Shown here: positions 28,906-39,608 of the stretch, one piece after another
Layout of the letters: the number at the start of each line of letters is the position of its first letter
Numbering within the stretch: the stretch's first letter is position 1
Origin: Nitrosomonas sp. sh817
GTDB taxonomy: Bacteria > Pseudomonadota > Gammaproteobacteria > Burkholderiales > Nitrosomonadaceae
Assembly (NCBI RefSeq): GCF_030908545.1
Contig: NZ_CP133083.1
Coordinates: 372,001 to 436,000 of the forward strand
Length of the DNA stretch: 64,000 nt
Direction: 5' to 3'
Notes under the pieces: model-generated
Seen by the model: the letters and a program-made list of their open reading frames with translations, nothing else
What the model was told of the DNA's origin: nothing
Databases searched by the model: none
Program-made: the position numbers and the translations under genes

Positions 28906-29376
28906 TTATTTAAAATGCGTGTGTTTCAGTAAGTTTTCGATCAACTTATGAAAAACTTCTTTGGGATCCGGCTCATTGCTTGGCGGTTGGCCGGATACCG
29001 GAGATTGCTCCGCTGCAGCAATCTTTTCATCAGTGAGATTGCGGCAGAAATCCCGGAAATTGTTCCAATCGGCATTATATTCGGGCAAGTTTTTTTGAGG
29101 AATGAACACGCGGAGCACTTCAAAATTTTGATGCATTTCCGGTAACCGGACGGTGAGGTAATGATTGATATTTTTGGGCCAACGCTTATGCACAGGGTAC
29201 ATATCCGCCAGCTCCTCCTCAATAGTGGCACGGAAGTTTTCGATGGCATAAGTGCGCCGTTTGCGGTTGACGATGTCGATCATCAATGCCACCACTCCCA
29301 AGAAGCCAAAAATTAAAAAAGGCCACAACGGAACGGTCTCAAAATATACGGCGATTTGTTCAAAAAATTCGTTCAA
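28906..29376 (-). CDS. Hypothetical membrane-anchored protein, 156 residues
   Basis: One transmembrane segment at about residues 16-37 is followed by a soluble helical part with a basic segment (NRKRRTY) on the cytosolic side. The C-terminal third is Pro/Glu rich and ends in HKLIENLLKHTHFK. I do not recognise the family. It looks real by length and by its lack of any competing frame. Confidence 0.55.
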   Translation of the reverse strand: MNEFFEQIAVYFETVPLWPFLIFGFLGVVALMIDIVNRKRRTYAIENFRATIEEELADMYPVHKRWPKNINHYLTVRLPEMHQNFEVLRVFIPQKNLPEYNADWNNFRDFCRNLTDEKIAAAEQSPVSGQPPSNEPDPKEVFHKLIENLLKHTHFK

Positions 29377-29786
29377 GATCGTCTCAATAAATGTTAATGG
29401 TTATTCAATTGATTCTGTTTGTAAGATCTCTACCTGAAAAACATAGGGAGATTAGCGGTTCACTGAATGAGAGGCAATGTTCCGGAAGATTTATGAAAAA
29501 AATTAATAGACTCCCGCTCATGCTAGCTCAGGTCTGTATCTTGCCATAGTCGGTTTCATGTATCAATATCGCGGTTATGGATGGCATTCGTTAAACGAAA
29601 CGGAGACTTCATCCACCGATGTCATTCAACCTTGTCGGGCTATTAAAAAAAACCTTTGGATTGCTGTTCCAGTGTTTTCCTAAATTTGCATTGACCTGAT
29701 ACGGCTTATTGCGTTATTTTTACCCATTTTTATAAATGAACCATTAATATGGTCTCTATCGGTTTTATTAGCTGGCTTACGTTTTT
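29377..29786. other. Intergenic region upstream of xseB-ispA-dxs
   Basis: About 410 bases between divergent genes. TTGACC at 29692-29697 is a possible -35 for the xseB string, with an AT-rich stretch (about 29715-29725) at about the right distance for a -10. Neither is a strong match. No gene, hairpin or repeat is evident. Confidence 0.4.
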
Positions 29787-30041
29787 ATGACCAAATCATC
29801 GAAGCAAACTGCTTCGGCTCAACCAGAGAGTTTTGAAGCGGCGTCGGCTGAACTCGAAAAAATAGTGGCAGCCATGGAAGCAGGGCAAATGTCATTGGAA
29901 GCTTCACTATCAGCCTATCAGCGCGGCGCGGAATTAATAAAATATTGTCAGGGCAAACTTCAAGATGCGCAACAGCAAGTGCGGGTATTAGAATCCGGCA
30001 TGTTAAAAAATTTATCAAAATCGGATAGCGATGAACAATGA
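29787..30041 (+). CDS. xseB: Exodeoxyribonuclease VII small subunit
   Basis: An 84-residue helical subunit of exonuclease VII. SFEAASAELEKIVAAMEAGQ and LEASLSAYQRGAELIKYCQ are the family hallmarks. Its last 11 bases overlap ispA. The xseB-ispA-dxs order is widely conserved in proteobacteria. Confidence 0.95.
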   Translation: MTKSSKQTASAQPESFEAASAELEKIVAAMEAGQMSLEASLSAYQRGAELIKYCQGKLQDAQQQVRVLESGMLKNLSKSDSDEQ

Positions 30042-30924
30042 TTTTCAAAACTGGGCCAGCAACTGTCAGGCGCGGATTGAAGCCTTTCTGGAAGCAAGAT
30101 TACCGGCCTCGGATTGTGTTCCCGAACGTCTGCATAAGGCCATGCGCTATTCTGTGCTGGGAGGCGGCAAACGGGTCCGGCCGCTATTATCATTCGCAGC
30201 CGGAGAACTGGCGGTAGCGGATGTTGAGCGCGTCACGATCGTAGCTGCGGCGGTGGAGCTGATCCATGCGTATTCATTGGTGCATGATGATTTGCCGTGC
30301 ATGGATGATGATATCTTGCGTCGCGGCAAGCCGACTTGCCATGTTGAATTCGACGAAGCGACGGCGCTATTGACCGGAGATAGTCTGCAAACCCTTGCGT
30401 TTGAGTTATTAGCGGAAAAGCGTATCGCTGACGCCGCGGAAACGCAATTGGAGATGATTGCGCAATTGGCGCTGGCCTCCGGTTCGCGCGGCATGGCGGG
30501 CGGGCAAGCCTTTGATTTGGATAGCGTTGGCAAGATGCTCAGTCTTCCGGAATTGGAATTCATGCATATTCACAAAACCGGGGCATTGATTCGCGCCGCG
30601 GTGATGCTGGGAGCGCGTTGCAGTAGTTATTTGCGTGACGAACAATTGGCGAAATTGGATCATTTTGCCAAATGTGTCGGTTTGGCCTTTCAAGTCGTTG
30701 ACGATTTACTGGATTCCGAAGCGACGACCGCGACGCTTGGCAAGACTGCTGGAAAAGATGCGGTCAATAATAAGCCAACGTATGTCAGTATTCTGGGGGT
30801 CAACCAAGCCCGTGAATTGGCCGAGAAACTCCAGCACGATGCGCACCAAGCACTTAATGAATTCGGTGATTCTGCGTTAAGATTGCGGCAGGTAGCCGAT
30901 TTTATTATTAAACGTAAATTCTGA
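30031..30924 (+). CDS. ispA: Farnesyl diphosphate synthase (geranyltranstransferase)
   Basis: A 297-residue prenyltransferase that joins IPP units to make farnesyl diphosphate. The first aspartate-rich motif reads HDDLPCMDDD, the second FQVVDDLLD, and GGKRVRP with the GMAGGQAFDL segment are in place. Cytosolic. Second in the xseB-ispA-dxs operon, overlapping xseB by 11 bases. Confidence 0.96.
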   Translation: MNNDFQNWASNCQARIEAFLEARLPASDCVPERLHKAMRYSVLGGGKRVRPLLSFAAGELAVADVERVTIVAAAVELIHAYSLVHDDLPCMDDDILRRGKPTCHVEFDEATALLTGDSLQTLAFELLAEKRIADAAETQLEMIAQLALASGSRGMAGGQAFDLDSVGKMLSLPELEFMHIHKTGALIRAAVMLGARCSSYLRDEQLAKLDHFAKCVGLAFQVVDDLLDSEATTATLGKTAGKDAVNNKPTYVSILGVNQARELAEKLQHDAHQALNEFGDSALRLRQVADFIIKRKF

Positions 30925-30959
30925 TTGTTTTTTTCACACTTTTTATTTTCAGGCATTGA

Positions 30960-32804
30960 ATGTATCCACTGTTAGATACCATTAACTCACCATCCCAATT
31001 ACGCGAACTGGATCAAAAAAAATTACCGCAACTCTCCAATGAGTTACGTAACTTTCTGATTGATTCGGTCGCACAGACCGGTGGGCACTTATCATCTAAT
31101 TTGGGGACTGTCGAATTAACGGTCGCACTGCATTATGTGTTCAATACCCCTTACGACCAATTGGTGTGGGATGTCGGACATCAAACCTATGCGCACAAAA
31201 TTCTGACGGGGCGGCGCGAAGGCATGAGCAAGCTGCGCATGCACGGCGGAATCGCCGGATTTCCGCGCCGCGATGAAAGCGAATACGATGCCTTCGGTAC
31301 CGCGCATTCCAGCACTTCGATCAGCGCTGCGCTGGGAATGGCGGTTGCAGCGCGGCTCAATAACACCGGGCGGCGCGCCATCGCCATTATCGGCGACGGC
31401 GCGATGAGCGCCGGCATGGCTTTCGAAGCGTTGAACAACGCCGGAGTCATGGACGCCAACTTGCTGGTGATTCTGAACGACAACGATATGTCGATTTCCC
31501 GGCCGGTTGGTGCGCTGAATAATTATCTGGCCAAGCTGATGTCGGGGAAATTCTATGCCACTGCCCGGCGGGCCGGCGAAAAAGTGCTGGGGGTCGTGCC
31601 GCCGGTATTGGAACTGGCCAAGCGAGCCGAAGAACATGTCAAAGGCATGGTAACCCCGGGGACCTTGTTTGAAGAATTCGGATTCAACTATATCGGACCG
31701 ATCGATGGTCACGATTTGGAGGTGTTGGTTACCACACTGAATAACATCAAGGAGCTGGACGGTCCGCAATTTTTGCACGTAGTGACCCGGAAAGGCGCCG
31801 GTTACAAGGTGGCGGAAGAAGATCCGATTTTGTATCACGGGGTCGGCAAGTTCGATCCGAAGAAAGGCATCGTCACGAAAGCGAGTGGCAAACCGGCTTA
31901 TACTCAGATATTTGGTGATTGGTTATGCGACATGGCGGCGCAGGATTCACGCTTGATCGGAATTACCCCGGCGATGCGGGAAGGTTCCGGATTGGTGCGG
32001 TTTTCCCAGGAATATCCCGACCGCTATTTCGATGTCGGCATTGCTGAGCAACATGCCGTCACTTTTGCCGCCGGTGCGGCATGCGACGGGCTGAAACCGG
32101 TGGTCGCGATTTACTCGACCTTTTTACAGCGCGCTTACGATCAACTGATTCATGATGTTGCAATTCAGAATCTGCCGGTGGTATTTGCGATTGACCGGGC
32201 CGGTTTGGTCGGCGCGGATGGACCGACGCATGCCGGCAGTTTTGACTTGTCCTATTTGCGTTGCATTCCCAACATGACAGTGATGGCGCCGGCGGATGAA
32301 AATGAATGCCGGCAGATGTTGTATACTGCGTTTCAACTCGATACGCCATCGGCAGTCCGCTACCCGCGCGGAACCGGACCGGGTGTTGAGGTTCAAAAGG
32401 AAATGCAGGCATTGCCGGTCGGACGCGGTGAAGTGCGGCGTCAGGGCGAAAAAATCGCATTGCTGGCGTTCGGCAGCATGTTGACGCCATGCCTGCAAGC
32501 CGCCGAGGAATTGAACGCGACCGTTGCTAACATGCGGTTCATCAAGCCGTTAGACGATGATCTGATTGCATCGTTGGCGGCGAGTCATGAGTTACTGGTA
32601 ACGGTGGAAGAAAATACCGTGCTGGGCGGCGCGGGCGGCGCCGTGACAGAATCGCTCAACAGCCAGGGGATTAAGGTCGAAGTGCTGCAGCTCGGTTTGC
32701 CGGATGTTTTCATCGATCAAGGCGATCATGCGCAGATGTTGGCGGACTGCGGATTAGACAAGAGTGGAATCATTCAATCAGTGCGCGCAATAATACCTGC
32801 ATAA
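30960..32804 (+). CDS. dxs: 1-deoxy-D-xylulose-5-phosphate synthase
   Basis: A 614-residue thiamine-diphosphate enzyme that condenses pyruvate and glyceraldehyde-3-phosphate, the entry step of the MEP isoprenoid route. The [18 protein letters not shown] thiamine motif, the [16 protein letters not shown] segment and the transketolase-type [10 protein letters not shown] with the phosphate-binding YPRGTG are visible. Length is normal. It supplies precursor to IspA next door. Confidence 0.97.
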   Translation: MYPLLDTINSPSQLRELDQKKLPQLSNELRNFLIDSVAQTGGHLSSNLGTVELTVALHYVFNTPYDQLVWDVGHQTYAHKILTGRREGMSKLRMHGGIAGFPRRDESEYDAFGTAHSSTSISAALGMAVAARLNNTGRRAIAIIGDGAMSAGMAFEALNNAGVMDANLLVILNDNDMSISRPVGALNNYLAKLMSGKFYATARRAGEKVLGVVPPVLELAKRAEEHVKGMVTPGTLFEEFGFNYIGPIDGHDLEVLVTTLNNIKELDGPQFLHVVTRKGAGYKVAEEDPILYHGVGKFDPKKGIVTKASGKPAYTQIFGDWLCDMAAQDSRLIGITPAMREGSGLVRFSQEYPDRYFDVGIAEQHAVTFAAGAACDGLKPVVAIYSTFLQRAYDQLIHDVAIQNLPVVFAIDRAGLVGADGPTHAGSFDLSYLRCIPNMTVMAPADENECRQMLYTAFQLDTPSAVRYPRGTGPGVEVQKEMQALPVGRGEVRRQGEKIALLAFGSMLTPCLQAAEELNATVANMRFIKPLDDDLIASLAASHELLVTVEENTVLGGAGGAVTESLNSQGIKVEVLQLGLPDVFIDQGDHAQMLADCGLDKSGIIQSVRAIIPA

Positions 32805-32875
32805 CTTTACCGGGATCGGTGAATCATCAGATCCGGCGGTAAATGAATCCGGCCTCGCCGCACAGGAGATAAAAC

Positions 32876-33682
32876 ATGAATAAAGAAATAGATTTACCGA
32901 TTGCCGACGTGCAAAGTTCACCCGATACCCGGCGTATTGCGATTGACCGGGTGGGAATCAAAGCCATCCGCCACCCAGTCGTTGTGGCGGACAAAAGCGA
33001 CGGCGTGCAGCATACCATCGCGGTTTTCAATATGTATGTGAATTTGCCGCATAATTTCAAGGGAACGCACATGTCGCGTTTCGTCGAAATTCTCAACGGC
33101 CACGAACGGGAAATATCGGTTGAATCCTTTCAGATTATCTTGCGGGAAATGGTCGAAAGATTGGAAACGGATTCCGGCCATATCGAAATGACTTTTCCGT
33201 ATTTCATCAATAAATCGGCGCCGGTTTCCAAAGTAAAAAGCTTACTGGATTACGAAGTGACCTTCATTGGCGAGATTAAACGCGGTGAATATTTTTTCAC
33301 GATGAAAGTGCAGGTGCCGGTGACCAGCTTGTGTCCGTGTTCCAAGAAAATATCCGATTACGGTGCGCATAATCAACGCTCGCACGTGACCATTTCGGTG
33401 CGTACCAATAGTTTCGTGTGGATCGAAGACATTATCCGCATTGCCGAGATGAATGCCTCCTGCGAATTGTACGGCTTGCTGAAACGTCCCGATGAGAAGT
33501 ATGTGACGGAGCGGGCTTACGACAATCCAAAGTTTGTCGAGGACATCGTCAGGGACATCGCTGAAGTGCTCAATCACGATGACCGTGTCGATGCTTATGT
33601 TGTCGAATCGGAAAACTTCGAATCAATCCATAACCATTCGGCGTACGCGCTGATTCAGAACGATAAAAACCAGCGTGCTTGA
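32876..33682 (+). CDS. folE2: GTP cyclohydrolase FolE2 (type IB)
   Basis: A 268-residue enzyme making dihydroneopterin triphosphate from GTP for folate and related pterins. The active-site cysteines are in [10 protein letters not shown] (Cys153, Cys155), and the later [14 protein letters not shown] with the [13 protein letters not shown] end is typical of the type IB family, which does not need zinc strictly. AGGAG lies just upstream of the ATG. Confidence 0.95.
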   Translation: MNKEIDLPIADVQSSPDTRRIAIDRVGIKAIRHPVVVADKSDGVQHTIAVFNMYVNLPHNFKGTHMSRFVEILNGHEREISVESFQIILREMVERLETDSGHIEMTFPYFINKSAPVSKVKSLLDYEVTFIGEIKRGEYFFTMKVQVPVTSLCPCSKKISDYGAHNQRSHVTISVRTNSFVWIEDIIRIAEMNASCELYGLLKRPDEKYVTERAYDNPKFVEDIVRDIAEVLNHDDRVDAYVVESENFESIHNHSAYALIQNDKNQRA

Positions 33683-33776
33683 TTGCAGCGCGGCGGTGAC
33701 TGCTGCTGTGCTGTTTTAGTGCTGCGATTCAAACCCGGTTAGCAGTCGATTAACCGGATTCCACCGGAGAAAAGTA

Positions 33777-34862
33777 ATGATAAACAACGCGATCCGGGAT
33801 CGTGCCGCTGGCGCGGTCATGGGCGCTTTCATCGGCGATGCTTTGGCGCTCGGTCCGCATTGGTATTACGATCTCGCGCAAATGCGCCGCGATTACGGTG
33901 ATTGGATTACTACTTACACCGACCCCAAACCAAACCGCTATCATAGCGGCTGCAAAGCCGGTCAACTGTCGCAAGCCGGGTTCATCCTCACATTGATGCT
34001 GCATTCCCTCGTCGAACACAACGGCTACGATGAAGCCGATTTCTGCCGCCGTCTGGACGAAGTGCTTTTTCCGTTACTCGATGGAACACCGGTCTGCGGG
34101 CCGGGCGGCTATACCAGTCAGTCGATCCGCCATGCCTGGCGCTGCCGGGTGGAACAACGGCTGCCGTGGGGGCAAACGGGCGGACATGCCGACACCACCG
34201 AAGCGATCGAGCGCACATTGGCAATTGCCGTCCGTTACGCGTTGCAACCCAATCGATTGGCTGTCGCTGTTGCCGGTAACACACGCCTGACGCAAATCGA
34301 CGATACCGTGCTGTCGATGACGGTGGCTTATGCCGCTGTGCTGGGTATGCTGGTGCAAGGACACGCGCTGGACGAAACCTTGTCCAGCAAACTGATGCAA
34401 TTGGTTAAAACCGGGCAGTTGCCGTTTCATGCCGTCACGGCGGATGATCTGCAGCCGCCGCGTCCGGGAGATCCCGATCCGCCGCGCGCCGGGCGCTTCG
34501 CGTCGCCGGATGCGTTACTGACGCCTTCGTGCATCGCGGCGGCGGCCGCCGATCCGGCGATTTCAATTGAACCGGCGTGGAAAGTTTCGGTGGTGTACGG
34601 GATGCCGTGCGCCATTTATCATCAACTGCCTGCCGCGTATTATCTGGCATCCCGCTTCCGCAGCGATTTTGAGTCCGCGGTACTGCATGCGGTCAACGGT
34701 GGCGGGCAGAATCAGGCGCGCGCCATCCTTACCGGCGCATTGGCCGGGGCACAAGCGGGGTTATCGGCGATTCCGCAGCGGTTTTTGGACGAATTGGAAA
34801 ACGCTCCAACATTAATGGCATTGGCAAACGATCTGGCCGGGCAGATCGACACCGGCCGTTAA
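33777..34862 (+). CDS. ADP-ribosylglycohydrolase-family protein with altered metal motifs
   Basis: A 361-residue helical protein with the family opening GAVMGAFIGDALALG (12-26) and the family C-terminal layout AVNGGG...ILTGALAGAQAG. The metal-binding motifs differ from the classic enzymes: where TDDT is expected it has GQLS (62-65), and where GGDTDT is expected it has GGGQNQ (308-313). A lone DDT is at 175-177. It may be inactive, or bind metal elsewhere. GGAG lies a few bases before the ATG. It ends six bases before the convergent methyltransferase gene. Confidence 0.75.
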   Translation: MINNAIRDRAAGAVMGAFIGDALALGPHWYYDLAQMRRDYGDWITTYTDPKPNRYHSGCKAGQLSQAGFILTLMLHSLVEHNGYDEADFCRRLDEVLFPLLDGTPVCGPGGYTSQSIRHAWRCRVEQRLPWGQTGGHADTTEAIERTLAIAVRYALQPNRLAVAVAGNTRLTQIDDTVLSMTVAYAAVLGMLVQGHALDETLSSKLMQLVKTGQLPFHAVTADDLQPPRPGDPDPPRAGRFASPDALLTPSCIAAAAADPAISIEPAWKVSVVYGMPCAIYHQLPAAYYLASRFRSDFESAVLHAVNGGGQNQARAILTGALAGAQAGLSAIPQRFLDELENAPTLMALANDLAGQIDTGR

Positions 34863-34868
34863 TTTAGC

Positions 34869-35903
34869 TCAAGGTTTTCGGCCGGTCACGATGCTGTAGT
34901 AACCGAATGCCTTGTGAATCTGAATGTCGGTAAAGCCGATTTCCTGCAACATCGCCGATAATTCCAATCCCGAATATTGCTTGCCCTCGGTCCAGCCCAT
35001 CATCATCATGCCGAACGCCGCCGGTGCAAACGGGCCGGTCTTATCGTCGTTGCACAACATTTCATGAATCACGATACGTCCGCCGCATTCCAGGTACCGG
35101 AAGCTTTTTGCAGTTAAGAAATGGCATTTTTCCGGCGGCCAGTCATGATACATATTGGAGAAGAAATGCAGATCGGCGGACGGCCAATGATCGTTCCAGA
35201 TATTCGCGCCGCAGGTTTTAATGCGCTCTTGCAGGTTATATTCAACAATGTATCCTTCGGCCACTTCGCATACCGGAGGAAAATCCAGAACAATCGCCTG
35301 CAGATCAGGCAATCGCAAAGCCGCGCCGATCGAATGCGCGCCGGAACTGCCGCCGATATCCAGCATGATGCGGTGCTGAGAAAAATCCAGAATTCCTGGC
35401 CAAACCAGCGCTGAAGCCATGCTCATGCTGTGCATGCCGCTGGTGAAACGATGCAGCAACTCAATCTGCTCTTCGTGCGATTGATAAATGCTGCCTCCGC
35501 CGTATGTCTGCGGCGAATCGGTCAGAATCGCTTTTTCCAGGCTGGTGAAGGAACAGACCTGATAATTGTCGATCATCAAATCCCAGAGAAAGCCGAAATA
35601 ATTGGGACTCGTCTGCAATAGATATTCTTCTGATACCGCAGTGAGCGCATAACGTCCTTGCTGTAGCGACAAGAAACCCAGCGAAGTCGCGACGGTCAGT
35701 ATGGCTTCCGCCGGGCGCGGCTTGATATTGAGCGCATCGCAAATCTCCGTCAACGTACGTGGATTATCCGCCAGAAAAGCAAAGACTTTGAGCCGATGCG
35801 CCAGCAATAAAGCCGGATAACCATAAACCGCGAACACCACGTCCCATACCGGACGATCATCGACGCGGGGTATTGGAATATTGGGAGAAGTATTTTGTGT
35901 CAT
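34869..35903 (-). CDS. SAM-dependent O-methyltransferase-like protein
   Basis: A 344-residue protein of the plant-type/acetylserotonin O-methyltransferase fold. An N-terminal winged-helix dimerisation part (about 15-105) precedes the Rossmann core with the SAM loop LDIGGSSGAHSIGAAL (starting near residue 180), then NMYHDWPPEKC and IHEMLCND, which fit the catalytic His region. Substrate unknown. It follows an SRPBCC gene at 77 bases on the same strand. Confidence 0.85.
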   Translation of the reverse strand: MTQNTSPNIPIPRVDDRPVWDVVFAVYGYPALLLAHRLKVFAFLADNPRTLTEICDALNIKPRPAEAILTVATSLGFLSLQQGRYALTAVSEEYLLQTSPNYFGFLWDLMIDNYQVCSFTSLEKAILTDSPQTYGGGSIYQSHEEQIELLHRFTSGMHSMSMASALVWPGILDFSQHRIMLDIGGSSGAHSIGAALRLPDLQAIVLDFPPVCEVAEGYIVEYNLQERIKTCGANIWNDHWPSADLHFFSNMYHDWPPEKCHFLTAKSFRYLECGGRIVIHEMLCNDDKTGPFAPAAFGMMMMGWTEGKQYSGLELSAMLQEIGFTDIQIHKAFGYYSIVTGRKP

Positions 35904-35979
35904 CAGTGCTCCTTTGATCCTATCCGGTTTATGAAACAGTTATCGCGTAAAACAAAACATCCGGAGACGGCTAGCGCTC

Positions 35980-36471
35980 TCATGATTTTTCCGCTTCGAC
36001 CAAGCGCTTGATGTTTTGCACCGTGCGTTCCGCGCCGTCTTTGATGGCGACGCGAACCAATCCTTCAAAAGGCCGCATAATCGCCAGAATTTCCAGCAGC
36101 TCGAACGAAAATGTCAGCTTGGTTGACTGCGACGGATTGATTTCCTGCAACTCGTAAGTGCAGCGGAATGGATCGGATACGCCAACCAGCGTAATGCGCT
36201 GGCCCGGCTCGAAGGTTGAAATTTTAAACTTCGATTCCGAACGTCGCCCTTGATCGACGCGAACCTGTCGGCCTTCGGTACCGAGCCGGACCGGCCCCGG
36301 CGTCAACTGCTCCAGCTCCTTGACTTCCGGCGACCATTTCGGGTAATTGTCGAACAAACCGTCCCCGAGAAAGCGGAATAACTCAGCCGCCGGACAGGAT
36401 ACGATCGTATTCGCCCGTCCGATGACCGGATCGGTCGAACCCAGATTGAGCATGGAACCTAAATTGAACAT
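35980..36471 (-). CDS. SRPBCC (START-like) family protein
   Basis: A 163-residue protein with the SRPBCC/polyketide-cyclase-like fold: IVSCPAAELFRFLGDG near the start, a central run of alternating beta strands (about 55-125) and a terminal helix with LVRVAIKDGAERTVQNIKRL. Such proteins bind hydrophobic ligands. It has no signal peptide. It is probably co-transcribed with the methyltransferase downstream. Confidence 0.75.
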   Translation of the reverse strand: MFNLGSMLNLGSTDPVIGRANTIVSCPAAELFRFLGDGLFDNYPKWSPEVKELEQLTPGPVRLGTEGRQVRVDQGRRSESKFKISTFEPGQRITLVGVSDPFRCTYELQEINPSQSTKLTFSFELLEILAIMRPFEGLVRVAIKDGAERTVQNIKRLVEAEKS

Positions 36472-36875
36472 ATCACTTAATCCTCTCTAGCTGATAGAGC
36501 TTAATCTATCGGGGAAGTACCGTTTATGCAAAATCAAATGAACATTTTGAGCCCGTTTTTCAGCGAACCGGGTAATGATCCAGTCATGCGACAAGTGAAA
36601 ACGCTGATGATGTTTTGCGGATCATAATAAAAATTCCTATGAATGGAAAGATTTTACTGAAAGTAGTTGCTCTTGATGCTTCTCTATCTGCATCTCATTA
36701 AGAGAACAGCTTATTGGCAAGTTTCGTTATATGAACTCCCTGGAAGCGCGCGATTATCAATTATTGTTTGATAGTTGGCGCTCTTGCCATCGCTGCCGCA
36801 AGCGGCGTCGCTTGATCGAGCCTAGCGCCAGCCCTGTGGCACCACTTACAAATCTGTCTGTACATTCCAGTTAAA
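36472..36875. other. Intergenic region between SRPBCC gene and aldehyde dehydrogenase gene
   Basis: About 400 bases that must hold the promoter of the SRPBCC-methyltransferase pair. An imperfect hairpin at about 36752-36784 (AGCGC...TATCAA with ATAGTTGGCGCT) could end the aldehyde-dehydrogenase cluster transcript. A 47-codon plus-strand ORF at 36731-36874 encodes a basic CHRC-containing peptide but has no supporting signal. Confidence 0.4.
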
Positions 36876-38378
36876 TTACGCGATGGTTTGCGCATTGAAA
36901 GGATAATGACGCGGTGTATGCTGAATACTGATCCATTGATCAGTCGTAAACGCTACAACAGCCCAAGCGCCATTGAAGCGACCGATGCCTGAATTTTTTT
37001 CGCCACCGAAGGGATTGTAAGGTAAATCATTAACCGGCTGGTCATTGATATGCGCCATGCCTGATTCGAGTTGTTGTGCGAATCGAAGACCGCGTTCGAC
37101 ATCTTGCGTAAACAGCGCGGCAGCCAACCCAAGATCGGTGTCATTGGCGATATTCAACGCATCCGTTTCATTGCGCGCGCGTATGACCGGCGCGATAGGG
37201 CCGAATGATTCGGTTTGCGCCAGCGGCATCTGATTGGTGACTTGAGAAAATACATGCGCTGGAAGTACCAATCCTTGCGCTTCGCCACCCACCATTTGAT
37301 GCGCCCCTGCTGAAATGGCATTGTGAATCCGTTGTTGCAGACCATTCAACTGGGATTGGTTGATAATGGGGCCGATCATCGTATCAGGCGCATCCGGATC
37401 ACCTGCTTTCAATTGGCGCACACGATCGGCAAAGCGTTCCACGAACTCATCGTGAATCCGATCCTCGATAATGAAGCGGTTAACGCTCATGCAGGTTTGG
37501 CCCTGGTGAAGAAATTTACCAAACACGGCAGCTTCCACCGCTTGCTCCAAGTCGGCATCATTCAATACCACGAACGGGCCATTCCCGCCCAGCTCCAACT
37601 CAAGCCGCTTTAGCATGGGGCCCTCAGCCGCTAGCTTTGCGATATTGCGGCCAACGGGCGTTGAGCCGGTAAACGATATGACGCGAGGAATAGGGTGAGT
37701 GACAAAGGCATCGCCAATCTCGCTGCCTGCGCCCACGATAACGCTGAGTACGCCAGGAAGTAATCCTGCTTCTTCAAGGATTTTTGCAAACAGCAATCCG
37801 CCCGTTATCGGAGTATCGCTGGCTGGCTTGACCACGACAGCATTACCGACCGCGAGCGCGGGTGCTGCGGAGCGAGCGGTGAGCTGGAATGGCCAATTCC
37901 AAGGACTGATCACACCGACAACGCCGACGGGTTTACGGTACATGCGGCTTTCCTTGCCGGGAATATCGGCGGGCAGAATCCGGCCTTCCACCAAATAAGG
38001 CAACGTGGCTGCCTCGAGCAGTACGCCATGCACGGCATTCCATTCCAGATTGGCTTTGATGCGCGTGCCGCCGGACTCATGAATGATCCATGACACAATT
38101 TCTTCGCGCCGCGCTTCCATGATCTGTGCCGCGCGACGCATGATGGTTGCGCGCTCGCCCGGCAGTAATGCCGCCCATGCGAGCTGCGCCTTGGCGGCAC
38201 CACGATAGGCTTCATCCATATCATCGCGATTGGCATGGGGGATTTCAACCAGCGTGCTGCCATCGTATGGATTCAGATCCTGTAAAACCCTTGTTCCCCT
38301 GCCGTGCCGCCATTGACCGTTGATCAATAGCTGATCGAAATTTGAATAAGGCGGTGGAGATTCTTTTTTATTTTCCAT
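36876..38378 (-). CDS. Aldehyde dehydrogenase, aromatic-aldehyde type
   Basis: A 500-residue NAD(P)-dependent dehydrogenase with all catalytic residues: Asn161 in SPWNWPF, Lys184, Glu262 in ELELGGNGP and Cys296 in GQTCMS. Overall wording is closest to benzaldehyde/vanillin dehydrogenases. It is the last gene of the p-cresol-type cluster and should convert the aldehyde made by the flavoprotein or alcohol dehydrogenase to the acid (for p-cresol, 4-hydroxybenzoate). Known p-cresol operons also carry such a gene (pchA). Confidence 0.85.
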   Translation of the reverse strand: MENKKESPPPYSNFDQLLINGQWRHGRGTRVLQDLNPYDGSTLVEIPHANRDDMDEAYRGAAKAQLAWAALLPGERATIMRRAAQIMEARREEIVSWIIHESGGTRIKANLEWNAVHGVLLEAATLPYLVEGRILPADIPGKESRMYRKPVGVVGVISPWNWPFQLTARSAAPALAVGNAVVVKPASDTPITGGLLFAKILEEAGLLPGVLSVIVGAGSEIGDAFVTHPIPRVISFTGSTPVGRNIAKLAAEGPMLKRLELELGGNGPFVVLNDADLEQAVEAAVFGKFLHQGQTCMSVNRFIIEDRIHDEFVERFADRVRQLKAGDPDAPDTMIGPIINQSQLNGLQQRIHNAISAGAHQMVGGEAQGLVLPAHVFSQVTNQMPLAQTESFGPIAPVIRARNETDALNIANDTDLGLAAALFTQDVERGLRFAQQLESGMAHINDQPVNDLPYNPFGGEKNSGIGRFNGAWAVVAFTTDQWISIQHTPRHYPFNAQTIA

Positions 38379-38447
38379 AATGTATTCTTCCTGTTTGTTT
38401 TACCCAAAATCCAGTTGAAGATATTCGAAGGAAAGTTGATAAATTTT

Positions 38448-39566
38448 TTACTCTAGCCGGATAATCGGTTTAATCGTGATGCCTTTCTCGCTGTCTTCGG
38501 CGGCTTGATTGATTTGATCGAGAGAATAAAATTTCACCAGCTTATCAAAAGGAAATCTTCCCTGCTGATAAAGCTCAACCAGCGCCGGAATGAAAAGATC
38601 GGGTTTGCTATCGCCTTCAATGATGCCGATAATGCGCTTGCCCGTCGTCATCACACCGTTCACATCGAAGCTGGCTTCGGTACCCAACGCCGGCGCGCCG
38701 ACAATGCCGCATGTTCCCCGGATCGCCAGCGCATCAATGGCCTGACGTAGCACCGCCGGTCGTCCGCTGGATTCCAGCGCGAAATCAGCGCCACCACCGG
38801 TAATTTTACGAACCGCTTCGACGGGATCGGTTTCCCGGCTGTTGATGGTGTGCGTGGCTCCGAGTTCCATCGCCAGAGCCAAGCGCGCAGGAACCACGTC
38901 CGCCGAGATGATGGTCGTGGCGCCGGCGGCCCGTGCCGCCATCACGGCGCTGAGCCCTACTGCGCCGCCGCCAAAAGCCGCGAAACTGCTGCCCGGACTC
39001 ACCTTGAGTGCATTTATCACGGCTCCCGCGCCGGTCTGAATGCCGCAGCCCAGCGGGCCGAGCAACTCCAGAGGCGCATCGTTGGGTACTTTGATGACGT
39101 TACGCTCATGCACCAGCGCAAAGGTGCCGAACGACGATTGCCCAAAGAAATGATCGTGAATGGGTTCCGCAGTGTTACCGATTGTAGAGGTTGACGTGCT
39201 GCCATCTTCGCGTGCGCCATTGAAATTCAAGGCATAAAAATGCTCGCAATAAGTCAGATCACCATTCAAACAAGGCTTGCAGTGACCGCACCACATATAA
39301 GTCAGCACCACGTGATCGCCAACAGCGACTTTTTTCACATTGCTGCCGATTTGCTCGACTACCCCCGATCCTTCATGTCCCAGCACGATGGGAAGCGGCA
39401 CTTGATAAAGCTGATCGCGCGCGACCATATCGGTATGGCACATTCCTGTTGCTACAATGCGCACGCGCACTTCATCAAAATGTGGCTCATCCTGTACCAG
39501 TTCTTCTATCTGGAAAGGCCCGCCTGGCTGGCGGACAACGGCTGCCTTGATTGTTTTCACGTGCAC
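38448..39566 (-). CDS. Zinc-dependent alcohol dehydrogenase, aryl-alcohol type
   Basis: A 372-residue MDR enzyme. Catalytic zinc ligands are Cys43 and the His64-Glu65 pair in GHEGSGVV; the structural zinc cysteines are 93, 96, 99 and 107. The NAD site reads [10 protein letters not shown]. The family resembles benzyl/aryl-alcohol dehydrogenases (XylB-like). In this cluster it could oxidise 4-hydroxybenzyl alcohol to the aldehyde, backing up the flavoprotein. The next gene, at 36876-38378, starts about 70 bases further. Confidence 0.85.
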   Translation of the reverse strand: MHVKTIKAAVVRQPGGPFQIEELVQDEPHFDEVRVRIVATGMCHTDMVARDQLYQVPLPIVLGHEGSGVVEQIGSNVKKVAVGDHVVLTYMWCGHCKPCLNGDLTYCEHFYALNFNGAREDGSTSTSTIGNTAEPIHDHFFGQSSFGTFALVHERNVIKVPNDAPLELLGPLGCGIQTGAGAVINALKVSPGSSFAAFGGGAVGLSAVMAARAAGATTIISADVVPARLALAMELGATHTINSRETDPVEAVRKITGGGADFALESSGRPAVLRQAIDALAIRGTCGIVGAPALGTEASFDVNGVMTTGKRIIGIIEGDSKPDLFIPALVELYQQGRFPFDKLVKFYSLDQINQAAEDSEKGITIKPIIRLE

Positions 39567-39608
39567 CTCCGCTTTGGAATCGTTATTTCATGCTTGCTCA
39601 GGACAAAA

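Noticed and set aside
33777..36471. The ADP-ribosylglycohydrolase, methyltransferase and SRPBCC genes as a toxin or defence system
   Set aside because: The genes are on opposite strands and no ADP-ribosyltransferase or toxin gene is next to them, so there is no evidence that they work together.
36731..36874. 47-codon basic ORF with CHRC between SRPBCC and aldehyde dehydrogenase genes
   Set aside because: No ribosome site, antisense to the likely transcript end and covers a hairpin; not enough to call it a gene.
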